Position numbers and translations under genes: made by a program | Shown here: positions 43,539 through 52,102 of the stretch, one piece after another | Layout: every line of letters begins with the position of its first letter | Numbering within the stretch: the first letter of the stretch is position 1 | Assembly: GCA_016716085.1 (NCBI GenBank) | Contig: JADJWY010000013.1 | Span: 110,555 to 174,554 of the forward strand | Reading direction: 5' to 3' | Length of the DNA: 64,000 bases | Origin: Hahellaceae bacterium | Lineage (GTDB): Bacteria; Pseudomonadota; Gammaproteobacteria; Pseudomonadales; Oleiphilaceae | Notes under the pieces: model-generated | What the model saw: the letters and a program-made list of their open reading frames with translations, nothing else | Told to the model about the DNA's origin: nothing | The model's database searches: none

Positions 43539-44168
43539 ATGAAAAAACAAACCTTGCGTGTGGGTGTTGGCGGCCCGGTCGGTTCCGGCAAAACCGCGCT
43601 CGTAGCCTCGCTCTGCCGCGCAATTCGTGACACCTACAATATTGCCGTTGTGACCAACGACATTTACACCTACGAAGATGCCCAGTTTCTGATTCGCAAC
43701 CAGGCGTTGTCAGAGGACCGCATCCTGGGCGTTGAAACAGGGGGTTGCCCTCATACCGCCATCCGCGAAGACGCATCCATGAATCTGGCGGCCATCGATA
43801 CCCTCAATGCCCGCTTCCCCGATCTGGATCTGATTCTGGTGGAAAGTGGCGGCGATAATCTCAGTGCGACGTTCAGCCCGGAACTCTCCGATCTGACACT
43901 CTACGTGATCGACGTTTCGGCAGGTGACAAGATTCCGCGAAAAGGCGGCCCCGGCATTACCAAATCCGACCTACTGATCATCAATAAGACCGATCTGGCG
44001 CCGATGGTGGGTGCTTCGTTGGAGGTGATGGATCGGGACGCTCGCCTGATGCGCAAGGAACGTCCCTTCGTTTTCAGCAACATGAAAACTGGAGAAGGCC
44101 TCGATACGATCATACGCTTTATCGAGACCCAGGGGATGTTGGAAAAACCGGCTCAGGCCACCGCCTGA
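43539..44168 (+). CDS. ureG: UreG, urease accessory GTPase
   Basis: A 209-residue SIMIBI GTPase. P-loop GVGGPVGSGKTALV, the VTNDIYTYEDAQFL switch, GVETGGCPHTAIREDASMN, VESGGDNLSATFSPEL and NKTDLAP are intact. The frame opens at 43407, but AGGAG 6 nt before the ATG at 43539 gives the MKKQTLRVGVGG start that all relatives have. The gene ends in a 16-bp overlap with the convergent ybiT. Confidence 0.96.
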   Translation: MKKQTLRVGVGGPVGSGKTALVASLCRAIRDTYNIAVVTNDIYTYEDAQFLIRNQALSEDRILGVETGGCPHTAIREDASMNLAAIDTLNARFPDLDLILVESGGDNLSATFSPELSDLTLYVIDVSAGDKIPRKGGPGITKSDLLIINKTDLAPMVGASLEVMDRDARLMRKERPFVFSNMKTGEGLDTIIRFIETQGMLEKPAQATA

Positions 44169-45742
44169 CTGGCCAGGTATTCCTCATAGGTGCCGTGGTA
44201 ATCAACGATACCGTTGGGCGTCAGCTCAATGATTCGGGTCGCCAGTGAGGATACGAATTCCCGGTCGTGGCTAACAAACAGCAGCGTACCGGGATACTCT
44301 TCCAGGGCCTGGTTGAGCGATTCGATGGACTCCATATCCAGGTGGTTGGTCGGTTCGTCCATGATGATGATGTTGGGACGTTGCAGCATGATCTTGCCAA
44401 ACAGCATACGACCCTGCTCTCCCCCGGAAATAACCTTGACCGACTTTTTAATTTCGTTTTGAGAAAACAGCAGACGGCCCAGCGTGCCACGAATGACCTG
44501 TTCGTCATCGCCTTCTTTACCCCACTGCTCCATCCATTCGAATAGCGTGGTGTCTTGCTCAAAGTCTGCCGCGTGATCCTGCGCGTAGTAGCCTATTTCC
44601 GAGTTTTCAGACCATTTGACCAAACCGGCATCTGGCATCAGATCGCCCACCAGACATTTCAGCAGCGTGGATTTACCAATCCCGTTGGGGCCGATAATGG
44701 CAATTCGCTCACCCACTTCAACGGTCAGTTTCAGGTTTTTGAACAAAGGCTTATCAAAGGACTTCGCCACGCCTTGTACTTCCAGGGCCAAACGGTGCAA
44801 TTTTTTCGTCTGCTCAAAACGGATAAAGGGGTTCTGACGGCTGGACGGTTTGACCTCTTCCAGTTTGATTTTATCGATCTGGCGGGCACGCGAGGTCGCC
44901 TGCTTCGATTTGGAGGCATTCGCCGAGAAGCGTGACACGAAGGTGCGTAACTCCGCAATCTGCGCCTTTTTCTTGGCGTTATCTGCCAACAGACGATCCC
45001 GAACCTGCGTTGCTGCGGTCATGTACTCATCGTAGTTGCCCGGATACACGCGCACCTCACCGTAGTCGAGATCCGCCATGTGCGTGCACACGCTGTTCAG
45101 GAAGTGACGGTCGTGCGAGATGATGATCATGGTGCAGTTACGCTCATTGAGCACCCCTTCCAACCAGCGAATCGTATTGATATCCAGGTTGTTGGTAGGT
45201 TCGTCGAGCAACATGATATCCGGCTCGGAGAAGAGCACCTGCGCCAGCAGCACCCGCAATTTCCAGCCCGGTGCGACCTCACTCATCAGGCCATAATGCT
45301 GTTCGACCGGGATACCGACACCAATCAGCAATTCCCCCGCGCGGGACTCGGCGGTATAGCCATCCATTTCTGCAAAATCTGCCTCCAGTTCACCCGCACG
45401 AATGCCGTCTTCTTCCGACATATCAGGCTTGGCGTAGATGGCATCCCGCTCGGCCTTGAGCTTCCAGAGTTCTTCATAGCCCATGATCACCGTGTCGATA
45501 ACCGTGTAGTTTTCATAAGCGAACTGATCCTGACGCAGCTTACCCAGACGCTCTTCCGCGTCTTTGGATACGTTGCCGCCCGTAGGCTCCAGATCTCCAC
45601 CCAATATTTTCATGAAGGTGGACTTGCCGCAGCCGTTAGCCCCGATCAGGCCGTAGCGATTGCCCTCGCCAAACTTAACAGATACGTTTTCGAACAGGGG
45701 TTTTGCACCAAACTGCATGGTGATATTTGCGGTTGCTAACAC
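44153..45742 (-). CDS. ybiT: YbiT-type ABC-F ATPase
   Basis: A 529-residue soluble protein with two ATPase cassettes. First: LIGANGCGKSTFMKIL, degenerate signature SEVAPGWKLRVLLAQ, LLDEPTNNLDINTIRWLE. Second: IIGPNGIGKSTLLK, ISGGEQGRMLFGK, IMDEPTNHLDMESI. The linker between them is charged and helical (NAKKKAQIAELRTFVSRFSA). Length and these motifs match E. coli YbiT very closely. ABC-F proteins act on the ribosome in translation rather than transport. Confidence 0.95.
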   Translation of the reverse strand: MLATANITMQFGAKPLFENVSVKFGEGNRYGLIGANGCGKSTFMKILGGDLEPTGGNVSKDAEERLGKLRQDQFAYENYTVIDTVIMGYEELWKLKAERDAIYAKPDMSEEDGIRAGELEADFAEMDGYTAESRAGELLIGVGIPVEQHYGLMSEVAPGWKLRVLLAQVLFSEPDIMLLDEPTNNLDINTIRWLEGVLNERNCTMIIISHDRHFLNSVCTHMADLDYGEVRVYPGNYDEYMTAATQVRDRLLADNAKKKAQIAELRTFVSRFSANASKSKQATSRARQIDKIKLEEVKPSSRQNPFIRFEQTKKLHRLALEVQGVAKSFDKPLFKNLKLTVEVGERIAIIGPNGIGKSTLLKCLVGDLMPDAGLVKWSENSEIGYYAQDHAADFEQDTTLFEWMEQWGKEGDDEQVIRGTLGRLLFSQNEIKKSVKVISGGEQGRMLFGKIMLQRPNIIIMDEPTNHLDMESIESLNQALEEYPGTLLFVSHDREFVSSLATRIIELTPNGIVDYHGTYEEYLASQAVA

Positions 45743-45833
45743 GGCTGACTTCCGATTGCTGAGGGGGTGACGATTTTGGGGGGCGGATTATGCCATAAAA
45801 TGATCAAAAGCGGTATCGCTATCCCCCCTCACC

Positions 45834-46496
45834 CTATTTTGGCGGAAACTTTGCCAGAAGCTTCTCAATCGTACTATTGATTAACGCATCCCGTTCATCC
45901 GTGCTACGTTTTTCGTCGGCCAGCCGCTTGTCTCCCGTCGCCCGCCAAATGAGTTTGTTATCATCCGGTTCAATAAAGTCAATTGACATCGCGCCTTGTA
46001 TGTATCGCGTAACCACCGTTTCCTCGTCGACAACAGGTGTAGCGGTCATGGCGACGCCTGTGTAGTACTGGCGTGCGTACCCATAGCCACCATACCTACC
46101 ATAGGCCCCTGCCACAGGTTGATAGGACACTGAGTAACCGTCGTATATCCGCTGCTTTTCAACATCCACCTGATTCTTTGCAGAAATGGTGTAGTTAACC
46201 AGAAAGTCCACAACGCCGGCGTCCTTTTTCACCATGCCTTTCCTGGCGAGTTCCTGGTCTATCTTCAGACGGATATTGGCATCCAATATGTCGTCGATTT
46301 CCTTTTCACCGGCCTTTTTCGGTGTCGGTGCTGCACCTTGATGCCAACGGTAATACTTAAAGTCATCAAAATTGGTGGCCTTGCTGTATTCAGTATCAAT
46401 CGTGAGGCTGTTGCCACATCCTGCTGTCACCAGGAAAGTGATCATCACGGTAATGTGTCGAAAGAACTGGGCGATTTTATTTGGGTTTTTGGTCAA
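45834..46496 (-). CDS. DUF4136 lipoprotein
   Basis: A 220-residue envelope lipoprotein: signal peptide with lipobox VTAGC, then the DUF4136 core beginning DTEYSKATNFDDFKYYRW and ending in a WRATGDKRL-like strand with DALINSTIEKLLAKFPP. It starts from a TTG at 46496 with AGGA 7 nt upstream. A Gly/Tyr-rich patch (AYGRYGGYGYARQYY) sits in the centre. Function of the family is unknown. Confidence 0.85.
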   Translation of the reverse strand: MTKNPNKIAQFFRHITVMITFLVTAGCGNSLTIDTEYSKATNFDDFKYYRWHQGAAPTPKKAGEKEIDDILDANIRLKIDQELARKGMVKKDAGVVDFLVNYTISAKNQVDVEKQRIYDGYSVSYQPVAGAYGRYGGYGYARQYYTGVAMTATPVVDEETVVTRYIQGAMSIDFIEPDDNKLIWRATGDKRLADEKRSTDERDALINSTIEKLLAKFPPK

Positions 46497-46641
46497 TCAA
46501 GGATCCTCAGGAAGAGTTTGGGTAGATGCCGGTTCTGTGAGTTTAACGATCTGTGAACCTTAATCCAGTCTTAAATGCACCTTAAGAGTCATGGGGCCAT
46601 AAAGTAAAAAGCACTTGATAGTTGCTTTGAAAATAGTTAAA

Positions 46642-46655
46642 CAGATAATTATCTG
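46642..46655. promoter_or_regulatory. Palindromic operator of the toxin-antitoxin operon
   Basis: CAGATAATTATCTG is a perfect 14-bp palindrome, 25 bp before the antitoxin ATG, and a third CTG half (AATCTG, 46661-46666) follows. The -10 box GATAAT (46644-46649) lies inside it with TTGCTT 16 bp upstream, so Phd-type antitoxin binding would autorepress. Confidence 0.6.
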
Positions 46656-46680
46656 ATTTTAATCTGTTCCGAGGTGGGAG

Positions 46681-46956
46681 ATGTTTAGTAGCAGCGATAT
46701 TCATACCGTAACTGACTTTAGTCGAAAACCTGCAGAGCACATCAAGCGTTTAACGCGGACGAAACGCCCCGAGATACTCACCGTAAACGGGAAAGCCGCA
46801 GTGGTTGTGCAGGATGCAGAGACCTATGAGAAAATGGCTGAACTCGCCGACTATGCGGAAAGTATCATTAATATTCGGAAGGCATTGACAGAGAAAGGGC
46901 GATCGATAGCAGAGTTTGCTACAGAGTTTGAGTCAAAGCATGGTATCAAACGTTGA
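46681..46956 (+). CDS. Phd/YefM-family antitoxin
   Basis: A 91-residue protein with the Phd/YefM N-terminal DNA-binding region: TVTDFSRKPAEHIKRLTRTKRPEILTVNGKAAVVVQ (in two pieces). The C-terminal part would wrap the toxin. The GAGGTGGGAG box lies just before the ATG. The stop overlaps the toxin start by 4 bp. Confidence 0.88.
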   Translation: MFSSSDIHTVTDFSRKPAEHIKRLTRTKRPEILTVNGKAAVVVQDAETYEKMAELADYAESIINIRKALTEKGRSIAEFATEFESKHGIKR

Positions 46957-47249
46957 AGGAATATCGTGTTGTCATCAAGCCAACCGCTGAAAATGATATC
47001 GAGCGTAGATACAGCCAAATAGCTGAGGAGGCACCTGAGAACGCGCTCAGCTGGTATTTGGATATTATCTCAGCCCTTGAGACACTGGACACTTTGGCGG
47101 AACGGTGCCCGATTGCTCCAGAGGATATCGATTTCAAAACTGGTTTTCGCCATTTGATAATAGGTAACTACCGGGTTCTTTACGCTATTCGCGACGATAT
47201 CGTTGAGGTACTTCACGTGCGTCATGTCAGACATGACAGGACCTTATAG
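46953..47249 (+). CDS. RelE/ParE-family toxin
   Basis: A 98-residue basic protein starting with TTG in the TTGA overlap with the antitoxin stop. RelE/ParE features: VIKPTAENDIERRYSQIAEEAPENA (in two pieces), FRHLIIGNYRVLYAIRDDIVEVLHVRHVRHD, again in pieces. It would act as an mRNA interferase or gyrase toxin; which one cannot be told. The operon pair stands at the left edge of the accessory part of the window. Confidence 0.88.
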   Translation: MKEYRVVIKPTAENDIERRYSQIAEEAPENALSWYLDIISALETLDTLAERCPIAPEDIDFKTGFRHLIIGNYRVLYAIRDDIVEVLHVRHVRHDRTL

Positions 47250-47800
47250 CGCCAAGCGGCTGCTAATCGGCAGTTGCCGACATTGGTGGGTTGAGCAGTC
47301 TTACTTCTGGTTTGTCGTCATTGCGGTCATTAGGGGTGGATCGTCGGACCGTCAGGTTTGGGGTCTGAGCAGCCGTTGCCTCCCGATTGATGGGAGTTGG
47401 GAACACCCCAAAAGCGGACATTGGCCGGTCCTATGGGCCAGGCTCCGAGTGCTGCCGATCCTAGTCTGCTTACTCGACTGAAGCACACCTCAATTTCTCC
47501 CAAAATCGGCTAAAATGTAGTCTTCAAAGATCCGGTAACAGCCATTACGTTTTCCCGTTTTTGAGAGATTTCTTGGCCCGCTCAAACCGAGAGATGCCGA
47601 AAAACTCGTCATCAGTAATTGACTGCTCACAGTCTCAAAGCGGTCATAAGATCAATCTGCTTTTGGTTCCCAGCTAAACAAGAGCGAACGTTCAGCCAAT
47701 GAGGAAAAAACTTAACACTGGGCGACTCGCTGTTTATTTGTCCACCTGAGAAACAATCCATTAAGCTGGTTATTCATACAGCTCTGCAAGGTTGCAGATC
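47250..47800. other. Gene-poor stretch before the IS91 remnant
   Basis: No convincing gene. Small ORFs here lack ribosome binding sites and family resemblance. It contains an AAAGCGGACATTGGCCGG motif (47413 region) resembling short intergenic motifs also seen at 50171-50390. Confidence 0.5.
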
Positions 47801-48406
47801 ATGGCCATTGGAGATATACCAGAGTCGGCCATTGCATATCTGACTGGGCCACATCCGGCTGGCTCGTATCAGCGTCACCGGCCCGAGCAGTCGCTTCTTT
47901 ATCAAATCGTTGGGCAACACTATCCGACCTTCCGTGACCTGATGGAAGCACAGGACAGGGAGTTGCCTGCTTACGTTCAACGGGATTTTGACGACTACCT
48001 GAAATGCGGTCGCCTGGAGCACGGTTTTTCTACGGGTACGCTGCGACAGTTGCCATGCCGAGCATCTGGTTGCTTTCAGTTGTATACGTCGTGGATTTTG
48101 TCGGGGGCGCCCAGCCCCAGCTGCGACACCCTGCGCATGACTGAAAGTGCAGCGTTACTCATGGACGATGTTTTACCTTGTCAGCCCGTCCGTCAATGGG
48201 TACTGAGTTTTCCTTTCCAGCTCCGCTATCTGTTTGCCAACCGGCCTGCGGTCATGGGCCTGGTGCTGGGCATCGTATATCGCGTGATTGCCACCCATCT
48301 AATCAAGAAGGCAGGCTTCAAACAACAGAACGCCCGGACTGGCGCGGTGACGCTTATTAAACGCTATTCATCAGTTTTCACTAGAAATGTGAATTCAATC
48401 ACTTAA
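47801..48406 (+). pseudogene. Decayed IS91/IS801-type transposase, N-terminal part
   Basis: The reading frame from ATG 47801 encodes the IS91-type N-terminus: HRPEQSLLYQIVGQHYPTF, then FDDYLKCGRLEHGF. Next, a base insertion in a T-run (48027-48031) shifts the frame (true frame reads RVRCDSCHAEHLVAFSC with the zinc-finger cysteines and IRRGFC). A 14-bp insertion after TTTTGT restores it (+1 +14 = 15) as PSCDTLRMTESAALL, WVLSFPFQLRYLFANRP and HLIKKAGFKQQNARTGAVTLI. A final lost base near NVNFNH ends it; the catalytic C-terminal half is missing. So the element is dead and truncated. Confidence 0.8.
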
Positions 48407-48622
48407 GCCTGATAGCCAGCCTGTTCTCCACATTTTCTGTGGATAAGTCCTCTTGACTATTCTGTCATCTCTTAACGCTCTAACAGGTGGCGATACGGTC
48501 TGCCGCTTGCGTGTTACGGGGTTACCTTTCTAGTTATTGGCTATCCAAATAGTAGGGTTGACAGACGGCTTGGACCGTAGTAGCCTCGCTTCGCGCCAAC
48601 AACAAAAAACCAGGAGCACCCC

Positions 48623-49636
48623 ATGAGTCATATCTGCAACCCCACACCCAACCAGAAATACCAGCTAACTGATTCAGTCAAGCAACGGCCCAGCGCTCTT
48701 TTACTGTCGATGCACATACTGGCCAATAAAGAGGATCCCCACCAGGTCACGCTAATTGAGCAGCGCTGTCGCGCCTGCGGGGCGGTCTCTCAATTTGTTC
48801 AGATGCCACTGCAGATGGTGCAGGATAACTTCCCGGAGCAGCCCCCTTTAGCGATTGATGTTGCTGAACTTCTCGATCAGTTCGCGTATGAACGGGAAAT
48901 CAAAACCTATAACCAGTTAAGAGAGGCCTTGAATGACGCTTACGGGTACCAACTGCCCAGAGGCTTTGCCACCAACAGCCTGCTTTGCCAGGTGCTGGAG
49001 TTTCTGGCCCGGCAGGACCTGAAAGCCGGTCGTCCGCCTCGACACCGCCTGATTGTGGTTCAGTCCACACAAAAACCGATGAAGCCTCTCCTAAAATTCG
49101 AGTTTGATCAGGGGTTGGATGAGCATGTAGAAGATTACCCCGAGCAGTGCTTTGAATATGCTCGTCTGAAACGTCTTGAACGCGCCGCACGGGAAGGCAC
49201 CCGCTTCATCGAAGTGATCGCCATCAACAGTAACACCGAGGCGCTGAAAAACTCAGCCAACGCCGAGCCACCCGATCAGTTACGGTTAAGGATCCACCTG
49301 TTCCACAATGGGTCAATCGTCAGAACCCCGGTGCATGGCAGTTCCGATTACTATGGAAGCTTTGTCATAGAATCTGACGGGAGACTGTACGCCCTGAACG
49401 AGATCTCGGGTACCGAGCAGACCCCGGGCCAGAGACCGGACCCGAGCCTGGGTTACCCCACCAATCTCTTTGAGAAAAATATGGACGAAACCACACCCTG
49501 TCTGAGCATCTGGGGACGTGACCTGGACGGTGATGGGGAGGCTCACTACACCTACCAGGTGACTTCCATAAAACCCCTGACGCAACCTGAAATCTTACCT
49601 TTCCGGGGAGATGCTCATGCCGCATCTGTACATTAA
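48623..49636 (+). CDS. Uncharacterised 337-residue protein
   Basis: A soluble protein with AGGAG 6 nt before the ATG. Near residue 50 there is a CRACG knuckle, and the rest has no recognisable domain. A KPLLKFEFDQGLDEHVEDYPEQC region and a D-x-D-x-D-G-like WGRDLDGDGEAHYTY motif near the C-terminus (possible calcium-type loop) are visible. It lies downstream of the IS91 remnant with a TTGACA-like box about 65 bp upstream. Transfer is plausible, but not shown. Function unknown. Confidence 0.65.
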   Translation: MSHICNPTPNQKYQLTDSVKQRPSALLLSMHILANKEDPHQVTLIEQRCRACGAVSQFVQMPLQMVQDNFPEQPPLAIDVAELLDQFAYEREIKTYNQLREALNDAYGYQLPRGFATNSLLCQVLEFLARQDLKAGRPPRHRLIVVQSTQKPMKPLLKFEFDQGLDEHVEDYPEQCFEYARLKRLERAAREGTRFIEVIAINSNTEALKNSANAEPPDQLRLRIHLFHNGSIVRTPVHGSSDYYGSFVIESDGRLYALNEISGTEQTPGQRPDPSLGYPTNLFEKNMDETTPCLSIWGRDLDGDGEAHYTYQVTSIKPLTQPEILPFRGDAHAASVH

Positions 49637-49985
49637 AGAGCGCAAAAGGATGGTGATAACGCTAGATATGCATTCTAGCTGGCGGGTTGGCGTCCGAGAA
49701 TACTCCGAGACGTCCATAAAGCATAATCAGGACTTTCAGAAGGCCTTTGCCGCTTGTGTTGAGGAGGGCAAGGCCCACTGCGTCAACTCAGACTGCGAGG
49801 TGGTGAGCGTTGAGCACGCGGATAACTACCTGCGTTACGAGCAATGCAAGAGTTCTGAGGACTTAAGCACCGCGCAGCAAAACACAGGAAATAGCCTATT
49901 CTTAATAGGCCGTCCCGTAAGATTGAGCTGTTTTACGCTTGTTCAGCCGATCGCTGCAAACCGGGATGACCCGGGGCCGCTGTAA
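49617..49985 (+). CDS. Small uncharacterised protein overlapping the preceding gene
   Basis: A ~122-residue ORF starting MPHLYIKERKR. GGAG lies 6 nt before the ATG at 49617, and the gene overlaps the previous stop by 20 bp, which suggests translational coupling. It has six cysteines, several close together (CVEEGKAHCVNSDCEVV). Its last ~40 codons contain an inverted repeat (GCCTATT/AATAGGC, 49894-49910), so the true end or identity is uncertain. No family. Confidence 0.45.
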   Translation: MPHLYIKERKRMVITLDMHSSWRVGVREYSETSIKHNQDFQKAFAACVEEGKAHCVNSDCEVVSVEHADNYLRYEQCKSSEDLSTAQQNTGNSLFLIGRPVRLSCFTLVQPIAANRDDPGPL

Positions 49986-50483
49986 CCTATCCCTAGCCCG
50001 GCCCGGCCCAGACGGGCATCTTCTTTATGCAGCAGCCAAGACAAAATAGACCAAAGCGAATGCCCGGTCGAATAAAATCTCAGAGGCTGCCATGGCCCAA
50101 TACAACTTGTCAGAGCCCTTAACTCAGGGGCCGCTTCTATGGATAGGCAGCCCCGAGAGCTGAAAAACGAGTGTCCGCTTTGATGGCATTGTTGTCACTA
50201 CCAATGGCAATTTTGGCACTTTTCTAATGACTGCGTTGCGACCAAACCTGTCATTACGATAGTCTCCCCGAAATGTCCGCAAACGTCGGAAACCAGACTA
50301 AGAAACGTGCTGATTTTTACCTGCATACAACGACAACAACGGTCAAAGGCAGCCCATTAATGGCTCACAAAGTGGACAAGCCGGCCAAACTAGGGTCGCA
50401 AACCCACTTAAATACTGATCGTTTCAATCGTTGCCTACGTAACCGTTAGCAACGAGCGCTTCCGCCGCCGAATATGAGCCCCC
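49986..50483. other. Gene-poor stretch upstream of the photolyase
   Basis: About 500 bp without a supportable gene. Several related short motifs (GTGTCCGCTTTGATGGC at 50171 region, AAATGTCCGC, AAAGTGGACAAGCCGGCC) recur here and at 47.4 kb in both orientations, as in decayed intergenic repeats. Confidence 0.5.
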
Positions 50484-50502
50484 ATGGAAACCACCTACAC
50501 GT

Positions 50503-52036
50503 TTGCGTCTCATCCTGGGTGACCAGCTAAACGCCCACCACAGCTGGTTTAAAACACCCTCTGCTGACACACTTTATCTCATTGCCGAGTTGCGGCAAGA
50601 AACCGACTATGTGGTTCACCACGTTCAAAAGGTCTCTGCTTTTTTCCTGGCGATGCAGCAATTTGCCGAGGCGATCCAAAAGGCCGGTCACATAGTATGT
50701 TATCTAACCCTGGATGACACTCAGTCGTATGATAGTCTACCCGCCCTGATCGTTGACCTGCTTCAGCGATACCGGTGCACGGAGTTTGAATTCCAACGCC
50801 CCGATGAATATCGCCTTCTGAAACAGCTTCGACAATGTCCTTTGCCGACCAGCGTCAGGCGAACAGAGACCGACACCGAGCACTTTTTACTGCCCTTCGA
50901 CGAGATCCCGAAAGCGTTCCCTTCAGGGCGTGCGGTGCGTATGGAAATGTTTTACCGCCGTATGCGCAAACGCTTCGATATACTGATGGAGGGCGATCAG
51001 CCCGAGGGCGGTCGCTGGAATTACGACAGCGAGAACCGGCAGGCGTTTTCGGGCAATGACCTGGACGCCGTTCCGGCACCGCTCGCCTTTGAGAATGACA
51101 TCACCGCCATTCTGGCCAGGATCGGGCGTCATACCATCAAAACCATGGGGCACACTGAACCCGTCTTGCCTTGGCCGGTTAATCGTCAGCAGGCCAAGGC
51201 GGTATTGCAGCATTTTTGCGACCACTTGCTACCGCACTTCGGCACCTTCCAGGATGCGATGACGCATCAAAGTCCCCATAAAGGCAGCCTCTATCATTCA
51301 CGCCTCAGCTTTGCGCTCAACGCAAAATTGCTGCATCCCCAACAGGTGATCCATGCCGTATTGGCACGTTATCACGCCAGCCAGGGCGAACTTCCACTCG
51401 CTTCTGTTGAAGGCTTCATTCGACAAATACTCGGTTGGCGAGAGTATGTCAGGGGCATGTACTGGGCGAATATGCCCGACTATGCCAGGGTCAATCATTT
51501 GAAGGCTACCCGACCGCTACCTGAATGGTTTTGGACCGGTGAGACTCGCATGCGCTGTCTTGCCGAAGCGATTGGTCAATCCCTCGATACCGCCTATGCA
51601 CACCACATTCAACGACTGATGGTGACTGGAAATTTTGCCCTCCTCGCCGGATTACATCCCGACGAGGTCGATCAGTGGTATCTGGGCATCTACGTGGATG
51701 CTTTGGAATGGGCGGAGCTGCCCAACACCCGGGGCATGTCACAGTTTGCCGATGGGGGCTGATCGCCAGTAAACCCTATGCCGCCAGCGGCAACTATCTG
51801 AACAAGATGAGTGACTACTGCGGGGCGTGCGCCTATCGCGTCAAAGACAAGACCGGCCCCGGCGCCTGCCCCTTCAATAGCTTGTACTGGCACTTCCTGG
51901 ACCGTCACGAAAACATTTTGGTTCGAATCCTCGTATGGCCTACCCATATGCCAGCTGGAGACGCATGTCAGCGCCTCAGCGCGAGGCGATTCTAAGTCAT
52001 GCGGAGCATCTTCTGGCGACCTTGGACACGCTCTAA
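50503..52036 (+). pseudogene. FeS-BCP family photolyase/cryptochrome (PhrB-like), frameshifted
   Basis: The first frame (50503-51762, 419 residues) is a clear FeS-type prokaryotic photolyase: LILGDQLN, the GGRWNYDSENR motif, LPHFGTFQDAM, LGWREYVRGMYW and LEWAELPNTRGMSQFADGG. It then stops, but the next frame continues LIASKPYAASGNY and CGACAYRVKDKTGPGACPFN, and a third frame continues NPRMAYPYASWRR to TAA at 52036. Two single-base losses (in a G-run at 51754-51758, and near 51920) explain it; the repaired gene has ~511 codons, the family's normal length. The cluster cysteines of the second half are lost by the frameshift. The start is TTG at 50503, or an out-of-frame ATG at 50484. Confidence 0.85.
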
Positions 52037-52102
52037 AACGCTTGACGACAGGGCTTGGCGCACATCACTCTTTAGCCTTGATACCTTTTACGGAGACAGC
52101 GT

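Noticed and set aside
47203..47481. 92-residue forward frame after the toxin gene
   Set aside because: It starts inside the toxin, has tryptophan-rich random-looking composition, and no ribosome binding site.
49894..49910. GCCTATT-CTT-AATAGGC hairpin as a terminator
   Set aside because: No T-tract follows on either strand and it lies inside an open frame; kept only as a note on that ORF.
46500..50500. Possible defence island around the toxin-antitoxin pair
   Set aside because: Apart from the toxin-antitoxin genes, no nuclease, helicase, methyltransferase or other defence domain is visible; only an IS remnant and unassigned ORFs.
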